NCBI RefSeq assembly: GCF_000374185.1
Contig: NZ_KB910518.1
Coordinates: forward strand, 594,667-658,666
Reading direction: 5' to 3'
Source of the DNA: Paenibacillus sp. HW567
GTDB lineage: Bacteria; Bacillota; Bacilli; Paenibacillales; Paenibacillaceae
DNA: 64,000 nucleotides
The notes beneath the pieces are model-generated. The model was not told the origin of the DNA, made no database searches, and was given only the letters and a program-made list of their open reading frames with translations. Of this stretch, positions 9,123-18,481 are shown one piece after another (within the stretch, counting starts at the first letter, position 1; every line of letters starts with the position of its first letter). A program made the position numbers and the translations under genes.

Positions 9123-10440
9123 CAGAAGGAAGAAACCGGCATCCGTCAACCCGATCAAGATCGGCCAGTCGCTCGGCGCCGTGCTGGCGCTGCAGGGCTG
9201 CTACCGTGCCATGCCGCTGATGCATGGGGCGCAGGGGTGCTCCGCTTTTCCCAAGGCCCTGCTGACCCGGCATTTCCGTGAGCCTATCGCCGTGCAGACC
9301 TCCGCGCTGCAGGAAATGGACGTTATCTTTGATGCCAACCGTAACCTGGAGGAGGCGCTGAATCTGGTGCTGAGCAAGCACCACCCCGATATTATCGGGA
9401 TAATCGGAACAGAGCTGACCGATGTGGCCGGAGTGGACTATCAGACTATGCTCAAGTCGTATAAGCGGGAGCGGAATATGCGTGGAGGGCTTGCTTTTTC
9501 CGTAGTGCTGCCGGACTTTCGCGGGTCGCTGGAATCGGGCTTCAGCACTGCGGTGGAGGCCATCATTGATGAAATGATCCAGCAGGTGGGACACCGGGGT
9601 CCGAGAAGTGTGAATACCCGGCAGATTACGCTGCTCCCCGGATCTTTTCTGACACCGGCGGATGTCATGGAGCTGAAGGAGATCATTTCAAGCTTCGGGT
9701 TCGAGGTTATTGCCCTGCCGGATATTTCGACTTCCTTGTCAGGGCATTTGCTGACCGGATTCTCTCCGCTGACCCGGGGCGGCGTGCCGCTGGATTCCAT
9801 GCTGCAGAGTCTGCAGTCGGGGCTGACGATTGCCATCGGCGGCAGCATGGAGCGTCCGGCGAGACGGCTGCATAATGCGCTTGGCACACCGTATAAGGTT
9901 CTTGAGAGTATGATGGGGCTTAAAGCTTCCGATGAGCTGCTGCATTTCCTGCATCAGATCAGCGGCGAGCCGGTTCCGCTTCGTTACTGCTGGCAGCGCG
10001 AGAATCTGCTCGATAGCATGCTGGATGCCCATTTCCAATTTGCCGGCATGTCTGTGGTGGCTGCGCTTGAGCCGGATCATCTGTATTCCGTCTCCGGCTG
10101 GCTTGAAGAGCTGGGGGTGGAGCAGAAGGCATTGATTGCCTCCTATGAAACACCGCTTATTGCCGGGATGGAGCGCGAAGTATGGATCGGGGATCTGGAT
10201 GATGCCGAGGTGCTCGGCAATGGTGCTGAGCTGTGGATCAGCAATTCCCACGGCATTGCCGGAGCACAGCGGATTGACGCGGCATTTATGGCGGCAGGCT
10301 TCCCGGTCTGGAGTGAGCTGGGAGCGTATATGTCTGTCTCTGTAGGCTATAGGGGGGCTATGGAGTGGAGCAATAAGGCAGGGAATTTGTTGATGCAGAG
10401 GGAGGCTAGGCACCGTGAAAGTAGCATTCGCCACAGATGA
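9112..10440 (+). CDS. nifN: FeMo-cofactor scaffold protein NifN
   Basis: NifN is the NifK paralogue and partner of NifE. It shows the NifK/NifN signature 'LALQGCYRAMPLMHGAQGC' near residues 25-45, the 'GIIGTELTDVAGVD' region, and 'PDFRGSLESGFSTAVEAI'. The 442-residue length is normal for NifN and shorter than NifK, as expected. The start lies 11 nt inside nifE and the end runs 26 nt into nifX, so translation of E, N and X is probably coupled. Confidence 0.95.
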   Translation: MTVNRRKKPASVNPIKIGQSLGAVLALQGCYRAMPLMHGAQGCSAFPKALLTRHFREPIAVQTSALQEMDVIFDANRNLEEALNLVLSKHHPDIIGIIGTELTDVAGVDYQTMLKSYKRERNMRGGLAFSVVLPDFRGSLESGFSTAVEAIIDEMIQQVGHRGPRSVNTRQITLLPGSFLTPADVMELKEIISSFGFEVIALPDISTSLSGHLLTGFSPLTRGGVPLDSMLQSLQSGLTIAIGGSMERPARRLHNALGTPYKVLESMMGLKASDELLHFLHQISGEPVPLRYCWQRENLLDSMLDAHFQFAGMSVVAALEPDHLYSVSGWLEELGVEQKALIASYETPLIAGMEREVWIGDLDDAEVLGNGAELWISNSHGIAGAQRIDAAFMAAGFPVWSELGAYMSVSVGYRGAMEWSNKAGNLLMQREARHRESSIRHR

Positions 10441-10825
10441 CGGCAGCCGCGTAAATGCCCACTTCGGGCAAAGCTCAATGTTTGCGGTTTATAATGTGAC
10501 CAAAAATGGCGGCGAGCTGATCGAGCTGCGCAAGCTGCCGGCACATCTGAACCAGGATGAGGCCGGGAAAATTGACAGCCGACTGGAAGCGGTGAGTGAC
10601 TGTATACTGATCTTCATTATGCAGATTGGGGCTTCAGCGGCTGCGAGGGTAACCCGGCGCAAGATTATGCCTGTCAAAGTAGCCTTCGGCAGTCCCATTG
10701 ATGAGCAGGTGAAACGCCTGGTTGAACTGCTGCAGGGCAAGCCGCCGATGTGGCTGGCCAAGGTGCTGCGGGCGGAAGAGGAAGGCAAAGGGGAAGGAGA
10801 GGAAGCGGATGGAACCGATGGCTAA
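10415..10825 (+). CDS. nifX: Nitrogenase cofactor carrier NifX
   Basis: This small NifX/dinitrogenase iron-molybdenum-cofactor family protein (136 residues) binds NifB-co and passes it to NifEN. The family start 'KVAFATDDGSRVNAHFGQSS' is present, and a similar domain forms the C-terminus of the nifB product. Translation begins at a GTG inside the 3' end of nifN after GGAGG. The C-terminal tail is glutamate- and lysine-rich. It overlaps the next gene by 17 nt. Confidence 0.93.
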   Translation: MKVAFATDDGSRVNAHFGQSSMFAVYNVTKNGGELIELRKLPAHLNQDEAGKIDSRLEAVSDCILIFIMQIGASAAARVTRRKIMPVKVAFGSPIDEQVKRLVELLQGKPPMWLAKVLRAEEEGKGEGEEADGTDG

Positions 10826-11375
10826 TGAGACGGCGGCGCTTCAGGTTGAAGCTGTAGAGGCTGGTGAGACGGTGAGGAACCGCCGCCGCAAGGCGGGTAA
10901 AGAGCTGGATAAGGATACGGCGGATGCTTTTGTCCGCCGTTTATGCCATCTTTTGGACACTGGCGATTTCTTTGGCCGGTATGCTGCACTGTCCCCGCAG
11001 GAGAAGATCGCGAAGCTGTTCCTGGCTTCCTCCGGAGATAGGAATCAATCCGATTTCAACTGTGCGGTATCCCCGAAGGTGCGCCAGCAGGTTCCTGTGA
11101 TTTTTCAAGCCATTGCAGGAGTCATGGAGGAGAAAAGCGGAATTATGGTCCAAAGCACTGCCGAGATAAATATGGAGGGCTTTGGCCGGGGGCTGCTCTA
11201 CAGCGGGCGTGTCGTTCTGGTGCTGAAGAGTCTGCGGGCCGGCTTCCCGTTCCCGTTCACCTCTGAGGAGAAGGCTATCCGCTATGGAGTGGAATGTGTG
11301 GAGGAGGGCCTTGCTTTTCTGCAAAAATATAATGAAATGACGGCCTTCCACGGACTGCTGAGTCTGGAAGGCTAG
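10809..11375 (+). CDS. NifX-associated protein (DUF269 family)
   Basis: The 188-residue protein belongs to the NifX-associated family found next to nifX in many diazotrophs, often named orf1 in Paenibacillus nif clusters. Typical stretches are 'YAALSPQEKIAKLFLASSGDR', 'VIFQAIAGVMEEKSGIMVQ' and 'GFGRGLLYSGRVVLVLKSLR'. The ATG at 10809 follows GGAGAGGAAG; the frame stays open further upstream inside nifX but with an Arg/Cys-rich, non-natural composition. Its precise role is unknown. Its place between nifX and hesA suggests a part in cofactor handling. Confidence 0.88.
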   Translation: MEPMANETAALQVEAVEAGETVRNRRRKAGKELDKDTADAFVRRLCHLLDTGDFFGRYAALSPQEKIAKLFLASSGDRNQSDFNCAVSPKVRQQVPVIFQAIAGVMEEKSGIMVQSTAEINMEGFGRGLLYSGRVVLVLKSLRAGFPFPFTSEEKAIRYGVECVEEGLAFLQKYNEMTAFHGLLSLEG

Positions 11376-11415
11376 CAGGCCGCAAGTTCATCATCAGTTA
11401 CAGGGGGAATCGGGA

Positions 11416-12168
11416 ATGGAGCAGCTTGCCGGAGGTTTGGAGCTGGAGCGGTATACCCGGCAGCTTAAGCTGCTGGGGGAAGACGGGCAGAAGGCGCTGA
11501 AGGAAGCGACGGTCATGGTGGCCGGAATCGGCGGACTTGGAGGAACGGCTGCGCTGTATCTGGCTGCGGCGGGCGTCGGCAAGCTGATTTTGGCCCATGA
11601 AGGGGTTATTGTTCCTCCCGACCTCAACCGGCAAATCCTGATGGACAGTGACCATCTGGGGATGGAACGGATGAGTACGGCGATTGCCCACCTGAAGCGG
11701 CTGAACCCTTTTGTTGAAATCGAAGGCTATAATGCCAGAATTGAATATGATCTTGCCAAGCCCTGGGTGCGGGATGCTGATATAGTGATTGACGCCAGAT
11801 ACGATTTTCCGGAAAGATATGCTCTGAACCGCCTGTGTGTAGATACCGGAACACCTATGGTGGAAGCCGCTATGTATGGATTTGAAATCTCGCTTACCAC
11901 AGTCCTTCCTGGCGTCACGCCCTGTCTTGAATGTCTGTACCCGGATGTGCAGCCGCAGTGGGAGCCATTCGGATTCCCGGTTCTGGGAGCTACCTCCGGG
12001 ATCGCAGGTTGTCTGGCTGCACTGGAGGCCGTAAAATGGATTACAGGGGTAGGGACAACTTATGCGGGCGTAATGCATCGCTTCAGCTCACTCGACTTCG
12101 CCTGTTACAGCGTCCATATTTCCCGTAATCCGAATTGCGCTTGCTGCGGAGAAGGAGGTAAGCTGTGA
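11416..12168 (+). CDS. hesA: HesA/MoeB/ThiF-family adenylyltransferase HesA
   Basis: This 250-residue E1-like protein has the nucleotide loop GIGGLGG at residues 37-43, a conserved 'DLNRQILMDSDHLGMER' (ATP/Arg finger region), and a zinc site made of C-x2-C pairs in 'CLECLYP' and 'CACCGEGG'. HesA is a marker of Paenibacillus nif operons. It has been proposed to aid molybdenum or cofactor sulfur delivery, but its substrate protein is not fixed. The C-terminal end overlaps the GTG of nifV. Confidence 0.88.
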   Translation: MEQLAGGLELERYTRQLKLLGEDGQKALKEATVMVAGIGGLGGTAALYLAAAGVGKLILAHEGVIVPPDLNRQILMDSDHLGMERMSTAIAHLKRLNPFVEIEGYNARIEYDLAKPWVRDADIVIDARYDFPERYALNRLCVDTGTPMVEAAMYGFEISLTTVLPGVTPCLECLYPDVQPQWEPFGFPVLGATSGIAGCLAALEAVKWITGVGTTYAGVMHRFSSLDFACYSVHISRNPNCACCGEGGKL

Positions 12169-13307
12169 AACGTCTTAAGCTTTGCGACACGACACTGCGG
12201 GATGGGGAGCAGGCGGCGGGAGTATCCTTCAAGAGGGCGGAAAAGCTGGAAATCGCAAGGCTGTTGTCGGAGAGCGGAGTAGAGCAGGCCGAGGTAGGAA
12301 TTCCGGCTATGGGGAAGCGGGAGCAGGAGGACATAACGGCGATTGCCGGGCTCAACCTCCCGATGAAGCTGATGACCTGGAACCGCTCAGTTACGGGGGA
12401 TATCGACAAGGCGCGGGCCACGGGAGTGAACTGGAGCCATGTGTCTATTCCCGTCTCGGAGATTCAGCTTCAGGGTAAGCTGGGACTCACACCTGCCGAG
12501 GGACTGAAGAAGCTGCTTGGTGCTGCCGAATATGGCCTGCGCCTGGGCATGACGGTGTCGGTGGGAATGGAGGATTCGTCCAGAGCCGATATGAATTATC
12601 TGGTCAGGCTGGTGAATTTGCTGTACAACGAAGGTATTCGCAGATTCCGCTATGCGGATACGGTATCGGCCCACCATCCCGGCCAAATCGCGGAGCGCGT
12701 AAGCACATTGCTAGGTGCCGTCCCTGAAGACGTCGAGCTGGAGGTGCATTGCCACAACGATTTTGGTCTGGCCTGCGCCAATACGCTTAGCGGCATTGCT
12801 GCTGGTGCGGCTTGGGCCAGCACTACAGTAGCGGGAATCGGTGAACGCACCGGGAACGCAGCGATGGAGGAAGTCGTCATGGCCTGGAAGCATCTGTACG
12901 GCGGCGAGTGCAGTGTGAGGCCGGATCTTCTCAAAGGTCTGGCGGATAAGGTCATTGCCGCATCCGGCCGCAATATTGGCGATGCGAAGCCGATTGTGGG
13001 ACACCTGGCGTTCACGCATGAGTCAGGCATTCACGTGGACGGGCTGATGAAGGAGAGAGCGACGTACCAGACCTTCGATCCTGCGGAGGTGGGCCGCAGC
13101 CAACGGTTCGTGCTGGGCAAGCATTCCGGTACTGGCGGCGTGATCCATGCGCTGAATCAATGGGGTCTTGCGGTCAGCATGGATACTGCAGAGCGTCTGC
13201 TGGAGCGGGTACGTGAATATGCGGAGGCCTGCAAAGGCACGGTGCCGGAATATATGCTGGTGCAGTGGCTGATGGAGGAGCGGCAGCGGGGGCGTAATGT
13301 GGTTTAG
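12165..13307 (+). CDS. nifV: Homocitrate synthase NifV
   Basis: NifV condenses acetyl-CoA with 2-oxoglutarate to make (R)-homocitrate, the organic ligand of FeMo-co. The DRE-TIM motif 'CDTTLRDGEQAAGVSF' starts at residue 7. The metal ligands 'VHCHNDFGLACANTLSGI' and the 'GIGERTGNAAMEEV' and 'HESGIHVDGL' motifs of the LeuA/NifV/HCS family are also present. Being the last gene of a nif operon favours NifV over 2-isopropylmalate synthase, and the protein (380 residues) lacks the long leucine-regulatory domain. The GTG start overlaps the hesA stop. Confidence 0.95.
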   Translation: MKRLKLCDTTLRDGEQAAGVSFKRAEKLEIARLLSESGVEQAEVGIPAMGKREQEDITAIAGLNLPMKLMTWNRSVTGDIDKARATGVNWSHVSIPVSEIQLQGKLGLTPAEGLKKLLGAAEYGLRLGMTVSVGMEDSSRADMNYLVRLVNLLYNEGIRRFRYADTVSAHHPGQIAERVSTLLGAVPEDVELEVHCHNDFGLACANTLSGIAAGAAWASTTVAGIGERTGNAAMEEVVMAWKHLYGGECSVRPDLLKGLADKVIAASGRNIGDAKPIVGHLAFTHESGIHVDGLMKERATYQTFDPAEVGRSQRFVLGKHSGTGGVIHALNQWGLAVSMDTAERLLERVREYAEACKGTVPEYMLVQWLMEERQRGRNVV

Positions 13308-13330
13308 GGTTGAGAGGTTAGGGCGATGAT

Positions 13331-13383
13331 AGCAAGCCGCGGCTGTCTTTCTTATAGGAAGGACAACCACCGCTTGCTTTTTT
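13331..13383 (+). terminator. Terminator of the nif operon
   Basis: AGCAAGC at 13331 pairs with GCTTGCT at 13372, with further partly paired bases inside the loop. The hairpin is followed by a T-rich run, 20-odd nt after nifV. Confidence 0.8.
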
Positions 13384-13471
13384 GTGCAAAGACTTCTTGC
13401 ATCGCGCGCAGCAAGCCACTACAATTTTAACAAGACAGAAAAGCAGCGAGTGCGGGGAGAATGGAGAAGCG

Positions 13472-14245
13472 ATGACGAAAAAAACGATCTTTTTTGATAT
13501 TGACGGAACGATTTATGATGAGGAGAAGCGGGTTCCCGCATCCACAAAGGAAGCCATTGCGGAGCTTAAGAGACGGGGCCACAATGTGGCTATTGCTACC
13601 GGAAGAGCGCCGTATATGTTCGAGGATTTGCGCGAAGAGCTGGACATTCATTCTTATGTGTCGCTCAACGGACAGTATGTTATTTTTGAAGGCGAAGTGA
13701 TTTACCGCAATCCTCTGGCCAGGGCTTCTCTGCAGGAAATGACCTTGTTCGCTGAGAAACAGGATCATCCTGTAGCGTATGTTGATGCTGTGGGCATGAG
13801 CGTAAATGTCCCAGACCATGAGTACATCAAGACGAGCATCGGTTCGCTAAAGATGGCGTTCCCGATGTATGATGCCGGATACTATCTTCAGAATGACATC
13901 TATCAGGCGATGTTATTTTGTCCGCAGGAGAGTCAGATTGTGTATGAAGAGAGGTTCCCGGAGTTCAACTTTATCCGCTGGAATCCGCTGTGTATGGATG
14001 TGCTGCCGGATAGCGGCTCCAAGGCAGCCGGCATAGAGCAAATGATCAAACGTCTCGGAGCCCGGATGGAAGAAATCTATGCTTTTGGCGATGGTCTGAA
14101 TGATCTGGAGATGCTCAGCCTTGCAGGGCATGGTATCGCGATGGGCAATGCGGAGGATGAGGTGAAGGCTGTCGCCCGTTACGTCACCAAGCATGTCAGT
14201 GAGAATGGAATCCTTGAGGGCTTGCGGATGGTGGGTCTGCTGTAG
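13472..14245 (+). CDS. Cof-type HAD-superfamily phosphatase
   Basis: The 257-residue HAD hydrolase has the nucleophile motif 'FFDIDGTIYDEEKRVP' at the N-terminus and 'IAIATGRAPYMF'-like motif II. A type-IIB cap lies in the middle, and motif IV is 'YAFGDGLNDLEMLSLAGHGIAMGNA'. Cof-family members dephosphorylate sugar phosphates or cofactors such as pyridoxal phosphate; the substrate cannot be read from sequence. The ATG at 13472 follows a GGAGAAG site; a longer in-frame extension upstream runs back to the nif terminator and is unlikely to be translated. It is monocistronic, with its own terminator. Confidence 0.85.
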   Translation: MTKKTIFFDIDGTIYDEEKRVPASTKEAIAELKRRGHNVAIATGRAPYMFEDLREELDIHSYVSLNGQYVIFEGEVIYRNPLARASLQEMTLFAEKQDHPVAYVDAVGMSVNVPDHEYIKTSIGSLKMAFPMYDAGYYLQNDIYQAMLFCPQESQIVYEERFPEFNFIRWNPLCMDVLPDSGSKAAGIEQMIKRLGARMEEIYAFGDGLNDLEMLSLAGHGIAMGNAEDEVKAVARYVTKHVSENGILEGLRMVGLL

Positions 14246-14274
14246 GAAGGTAATTCTAAAATATTGTGAAGCTA

Positions 14275-14318
14275 AGGGACGAATCCAGTGCGCTTGCTGC
14301 AGTGGATTTGTCCTTTTT
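14275..14318 (+). terminator. Terminator after HAD gene
   Basis: GGACGAATCCA pairs with TGGATTTGTCC (one G-T) around a short loop, followed by TTTTT. The rest of the 14319-14657 gap holds a weaker hairpin near 14357-14398 and a direct repeat ACTGTAAAGC; no gene was seen there. Confidence 0.75.
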
Positions 14319-14657
14319 GGCTTAGGCTGTCTCCCGCCCGGACAGTTAGTACAGAGCATCCGTTCTAAATTTGTGGCTTACTTAGGACGGAGCTTTTGTG
14401 GTTGGGAGAGGGGGGCATCGTATTCATCCTCCTGATTCTTAACGGACTGTAAAGCACTGTAAAGCCCTTATTGCCTCTTCGGCAGGTATATTTGGGGTAC
14501 ATGTCCGCCCGTAAAGGCGCTGGAGTCCGTTCACTTGCGGAAACAGGACTTCCAGTAGAAATAAGAGCTGCCTAGTCCGTTGCAAACGGGTTATTCTCTT
14601 CTGTCAGTGTGGACAAGATAAACTAAGCAGGAAGCACAGAAGCGGAGGGAACCCTGA

Positions 14658-16349
14658 GTGAACCCTAAATGGTGGAAGGAAAGCGTTGTGTACCAGATTT
14701 ATCCGGTCAGCTTCATGGACAGCAACGGTGACGGAATTGGAGATTTACGCGGAGTGATATCGAGGCTCGATTATTTGCAGGATCTGGGAGTGGATGTGAT
14801 CTGGATCTGTCCGATTTATACATCGCCGGGCCATGACAACGGCTATGATGTTAGTGATTATTGCGATATTAACCGGGAGTTCGGTACGATGGAGGATTTT
14901 GACCGGCTGCTGCAGGAGCTGCACTACCGCGGGATGAAGCTGATGATGGATCTGGTGCTCAACCACACCTCGCACGAGCATCCCTGGTTCATTGAATCCA
15001 GAAGCTCAAAGATTAACCCCAAACGGGATTATTATATCTGGAGAAAAGGCAAAAACGGCGGTCCCCCGAATAACTGGGAGTCTTATTTCAGCGGGTCGGT
15101 CTGGGAGCTTGATCCCGCTACGGATGAATATTATCTGCACCTGTATTCCAAATTCCAGCCGGATCTTAACTGGGAGAATCCCGCCGTGATCGAGAAGCTG
15201 CACGAAATGGTGCAGTGGTGGCTGAAAAAGGGGATTGACGGCTTTCGTTTTGACGCAATTGCCCATATTGTGAAGACAGAAGGTTATCCAGATGCCCTTA
15301 ACCCTGACGGGACGGCAACGGTGAGGGCCTATGATATGTTCTCCAATCTGGAGCACGTACACACGCTGCTGCAGAATCTGCACGATCAGGTGCTCTATTA
15401 TTACGACATTATGACGGTGGGAGAAACGTCGGGCCTTGGGCCGGAGCGGGCGCTGGATTATGTTGGCGACGGACGCCGCGAGCTGAACATGACCTTTCAG
15501 TTTGAGCATATGAACCTCGATTGCGCGGCCCCTGGCGGCGGGAAATGGGACACGGTACCCTGGAGCCTCCTGGAGCTTAAAAAAATTATCGGCAATTGGC
15601 AGACTGTCCTGCATAACAAAGGCTGGAACGCCAACTATTTGTGCAACCATGACCAGCCGCGCTCGGTATCGCGGTTCGGCAACGATCTGTATTACCGCAT
15701 CCCGTCGGCCAAAATGCTGGCAACCTTCATTCACATGCTGGAAGGCACACCATACATCTATCAGGGCGAGGAGCTCGGCATGACGAACGCGGGCTTCCAG
15801 TCGATTGACGATTACCGGGATGTCGAGACGCTTAATTATTATGAGGACAAACGTGCAAATGGTGTTCCCGAAGCCGAGATCATGACCGCTATCCAGAAAA
15901 AAAGCCGGGACAACGCCCGCACGCCGATGCAATGGGACGACCGGGAGAACGGCGGTTTTACGACAGGTGTGCCGTGGATTCGGGTGAACTCCAATTTCCG
16001 GGAGATTAATGCGGACAGCGCGGTGAAAGACTCCGATTCGATCTATCATTATTACAAGAAGCTGATTCAACTAAGAAAACAGCATCAGGTCATAGTCTAC
16101 GGCAAATATGGCCTGCTGCTTGCGGAGCACCCGGAAATTTATTCCTATACCCGCACGCTGGAGGAGCAGCGTCTGCTGGTCATTCTGAATTTCTATGAGC
16201 GGGAGCCGGTGTTCGAGCTGCCGGAGGATTGGGAAGCGGAGAAGCTGGAGCTGCTGATCTCCAATTATACGCCGGGTACAGAGGAGAGCTTAAGGAAGTT
16301 GACGCTGCGTCCCTATGAAGCGAGAGTGTATCTGGAAAAGTTGTTGTAA
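14658..16349 (+). CDS. GH13 alpha-glucosidase (oligo-1,6-glucosidase-like)
   Basis: The 563-residue intracellular glycoside hydrolase has family 13 motifs: 'DLVLNHTSHEH' (region I), 'GFRFDAIAHI' with nucleophile Asp199 (II), 'TVGETSG' with acid/base Glu256 (III) and 'NHDQPR' with Asp332 (IV). The extra 'FQPDLNWENP' (QPDLN) motif marks the oligo-1,6-glucosidase/alpha-glucosidase subfamily. There is no signal peptide, so it probably acts on imported di- or oligosaccharides. Exact substrate (isomaltose, maltose, sucrose or trehalose-6-phosphate) is not determined; no transporter or PTS gene adjoins it. GTG start after GGAGGG. Confidence 0.88.
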   Translation: MNPKWWKESVVYQIYPVSFMDSNGDGIGDLRGVISRLDYLQDLGVDVIWICPIYTSPGHDNGYDVSDYCDINREFGTMEDFDRLLQELHYRGMKLMMDLVLNHTSHEHPWFIESRSSKINPKRDYYIWRKGKNGGPPNNWESYFSGSVWELDPATDEYYLHLYSKFQPDLNWENPAVIEKLHEMVQWWLKKGIDGFRFDAIAHIVKTEGYPDALNPDGTATVRAYDMFSNLEHVHTLLQNLHDQVLYYYDIMTVGETSGLGPERALDYVGDGRRELNMTFQFEHMNLDCAAPGGGKWDTVPWSLLELKKIIGNWQTVLHNKGWNANYLCNHDQPRSVSRFGNDLYYRIPSAKMLATFIHMLEGTPYIYQGEELGMTNAGFQSIDDYRDVETLNYYEDKRANGVPEAEIMTAIQKKSRDNARTPMQWDDRENGGFTTGVPWIRVNSNFREINADSAVKDSDSIYHYYKKLIQLRKQHQVIVYGKYGLLLAEHPEIYSYTRTLEEQRLLVILNFYEREPVFELPEDWEAEKLELLISNYTPGTEESLRKLTLRPYEARVYLEKLL

Positions 16350-16354
16350 GGCAT

Positions 16355-16403
16355 AGAGTTGCCATTGCTGCGGAAAGTGTGGCGGAATGGCGACTCTTTT
16401 TTG
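16355..16403 (+). terminator. Terminator after alpha-glucosidase gene
   Basis: GAGTTGCCATT pairs with AATGGCGACTC (one G-T) and is followed by TTTTTT. Confidence 0.8.
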
Positions 16404-16578
16404 AGTTTACGGGCAAAAGACGGTACAATTGCGTTACATTAGGCGATGTATTTGAACCAAGTATTAGGAGGATAAGCAGGGGCACAGTTGTGAAAACCAG
16501 GAGAGCTTAGGTTGAAATACACGCATTGGGATACATATAGAGGTTGGTACAGGGTGCTGCTGCGGGAGGAGGAAGATT

Positions 16579-17313
16579 ATGGGTGAATGGTATGAGGACA
16601 GTTTTGGCGAGGATTATTTAATCGTATATCGCCACAGGGATTTCGGCGGGGCGCGGCGCGAGGTGGAGCGGATGATCGGCTGGCTGGAGCTGCCGCGAGG
16701 GGCCAAGGTGCTCGATCTGTGCTGCGGCATGGGCCGCCATTCTCTGGCGCTTGCGGAAGCGGGCTACGAGGTTACAGGGGTGGATCTGTCGGAAGCGCTG
16801 CTGCGTGAAGCACGGGCACAAGCGAGGGCCGAAGCTGTCACCTGGATACGTTCGGATATGCGCAAGCTGCCGCTTGAGGGCGGTTTTGCCGCGGTGGTTA
16901 ATCTGTTCACTTCTTTTGGGTATTTCGAGGAGGATGAGGAGCAGCTTAAGGTACTGAAGGAAATTCACCGGATGCTGGTGCCCGGCGGCAAATTCATTGT
17001 TGATTTTCTGAATCCGGCTCATGTGATCCGTAATTTGGTGCCGCACTCCGTCCGCGAGGACGGGAATACTCTGATCGACGAGTCCCGGCGGATAGAGCAT
17101 GGCTATGTGAAGAAGGACATTATCCTCACCTCCAAGGCTGACGGCACACCACGTGTGTATCACGAAAGGGTCAAGCTGTATCCGCTGGAGAAATTCCGCG
17201 AGATGATTGAGGCTGCTGGTTTGCAGCTTGAGTCTGTACACGGCAGCTATGAGGAAGATGAATATGAGGCGGAAAGCTCGGTGCGGATGATTTTTACTGG
17301 CGTGCGTCCTTAG
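16579..17313 (+). CDS. Class I SAM-dependent methyltransferase
   Basis: The 244-residue protein has the SAM-binding glycine loop 'VLDLCCGMGRHSLALAEAGY' near residues 40-60 and the acidic 'VTGVDLSEALLREAR' that binds ribose. Motif III-like 'RMLVPGGKFIVDFLNP' follows. The substrate is unknown; small-molecule methyltransferases of this type are common. GGAGGAGG precedes the ATG. It is followed after 43 nt by an MBL-fold hydrolase in the same direction, probably co-transcribed. Confidence 0.82.
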   Translation: MGEWYEDSFGEDYLIVYRHRDFGGARREVERMIGWLELPRGAKVLDLCCGMGRHSLALAEAGYEVTGVDLSEALLREARAQARAEAVTWIRSDMRKLPLEGGFAAVVNLFTSFGYFEEDEEQLKVLKEIHRMLVPGGKFIVDFLNPAHVIRNLVPHSVREDGNTLIDESRRIEHGYVKKDIILTSKADGTPRVYHERVKLYPLEKFREMIEAAGLQLESVHGSYEEDEYEAESSVRMIFTGVRP

Positions 17314-17356
17314 TCGGATATCGGGAAGAGGACTCAGGGGAGGAGATGATGGCATC

Positions 17357-18388
17357 GTGAGGGAAAAAGACCTGAAGGCAGCAAATGGCGGGGACTCTGT
17401 TTCGGAGCTGACCTCATGGGAAGGGGGCATTATCCAGTTCCCTGTTCCGATGGACCCGCCGCTGCGCCGGGTGAACAGCTATATTCTGCCTGACCGGAAC
17501 GGACAGCTTACAGTTATTGACCCTGGGCCGCACACGCCGGAGGCGGAGCAGGCTTGGGAGAATGTGCTGCAAAGTGCGGGCTATTCTTGGAATAACATTC
17601 GCGATATCTTGGTAACGCATCATCATCCTGACCACTATGGTCTTGCCGGCTGGCTGCAGGCCCGCAGCGGCGGCAAGGTATGGATGTCGGAGCGCGCCCA
17701 TGACGAGGCGCAGCGGACCTGGGGAGCGGAGGCCGTCTTGAACGAGACGCTGCCGCTGTATTTCACCCGGAACGGCATGCCGGAGGACTGGGTGCAGGGA
17801 ATCAGGGAGCATCTGGAGCGCTTCCTGCCCCAGGTTACGCCGCAGCCGGTTGTGAGCTATATGAACACGGCGGAGCCGTTCATCATGGGCAACCGTGCGT
17901 GGCAGCCGCTGGTCACCGGCGGACATGCGCCGGGGCACGTGTCTTTGTACCACGGCGACAGCGGGCAGATTCTGTGCGGCGATGCTGTGCTGCCGCTGAT
18001 TTCGCCCAATGTCGGCCTGCAGCCCGGCGGCGAACCGCAGCCGCTGCTGACCTTTATGGAGGGGCTGCGCGAACTGCGCGGCCTCCGGGTAAGCCGTGCG
18101 TTCCCGGGCCACCGGGAACCGTTCACGGGGTTCGCGGAGCGGGCGGACAGCCTGCTCCGCCATCATGAGGAGCGGCTGGATACGGCAGCCGCTCTGCTGG
18201 GGGGCGGCCCGCTCAGCGGCTTCGCGGTATGCGAAGCGCTGTTCCGGGGCCGCGTGTCCAGCGCGCACCAGATGCGCTTCGCCATGAGCGAAGCGATGGC
18301 GCATCTCGCTGAGCTGGTGCGCCGGGAGCGGGCAAGCGTCATCCAGCCGGAGCCCGGCGGAGTGACGCTGTTCGCGGCAGTTGAGTAA
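17357..18388 (+). CDS. MBL-fold metallo-hydrolase
   Basis: The 343-residue protein has the metallo-beta-lactamase signature 'VTHHHPDHYGLAGWL' (HxHxDH) near residues 85-99. Further metal ligands lie in 'TGGHAPGHVSLY', 'CGDAVLP' and 'AFPGHREPF'. The glyoxalase II-like layout plus a C-terminal winged-helix-like tail suggests a thioester- or ester-hydrolase type, but no substrate can be named. The GTG at 17357 is the first plausible start; an ATG just upstream in another frame stops at once. The 3' end is high in GC. Confidence 0.8.
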   Translation: MREKDLKAANGGDSVSELTSWEGGIIQFPVPMDPPLRRVNSYILPDRNGQLTVIDPGPHTPEAEQAWENVLQSAGYSWNNIRDILVTHHHPDHYGLAGWLQARSGGKVWMSERAHDEAQRTWGAEAVLNETLPLYFTRNGMPEDWVQGIREHLERFLPQVTPQPVVSYMNTAEPFIMGNRAWQPLVTGGHAPGHVSLYHGDSGQILCGDAVLPLISPNVGLQPGGEPQPLLTFMEGLRELRGLRVSRAFPGHREPFTGFAERADSLLRHHEERLDTAAALLGGGPLSGFAVCEALFRGRVSSAHQMRFAMSEAMAHLAELVRRERASVIQPEPGGVTLFAAVE

Positions 18389-18413
18389 GCTGCGGCGAAC
18401 AGCAGCAGAGTAT

Positions 18414-18477
18414 AAAAAAGGCCAGGCAACGTATGGATCGGTTTCCGATACCATTCATACGTTGCCTGGCCTTTTTA
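18414..18477. terminator. Bidirectional terminator
   Basis: A perfect stem AAAAAGGCCAGGCAACGTATG and its complement flank a short loop. It has A-run and T-run on either side, so it can stop both the MBL gene (+) and the convergent gene ending at 18482 (-). Confidence 0.9.
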
Positions 18478-18481
18478 CTGA

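Noticed and set aside
14590-14605. CcpA cre site before the alpha-glucosidase gene
   Set aside because: TTGCAAACGGGTTAT keeps only part of the cre consensus; mismatches in the right half make it no better than chance.
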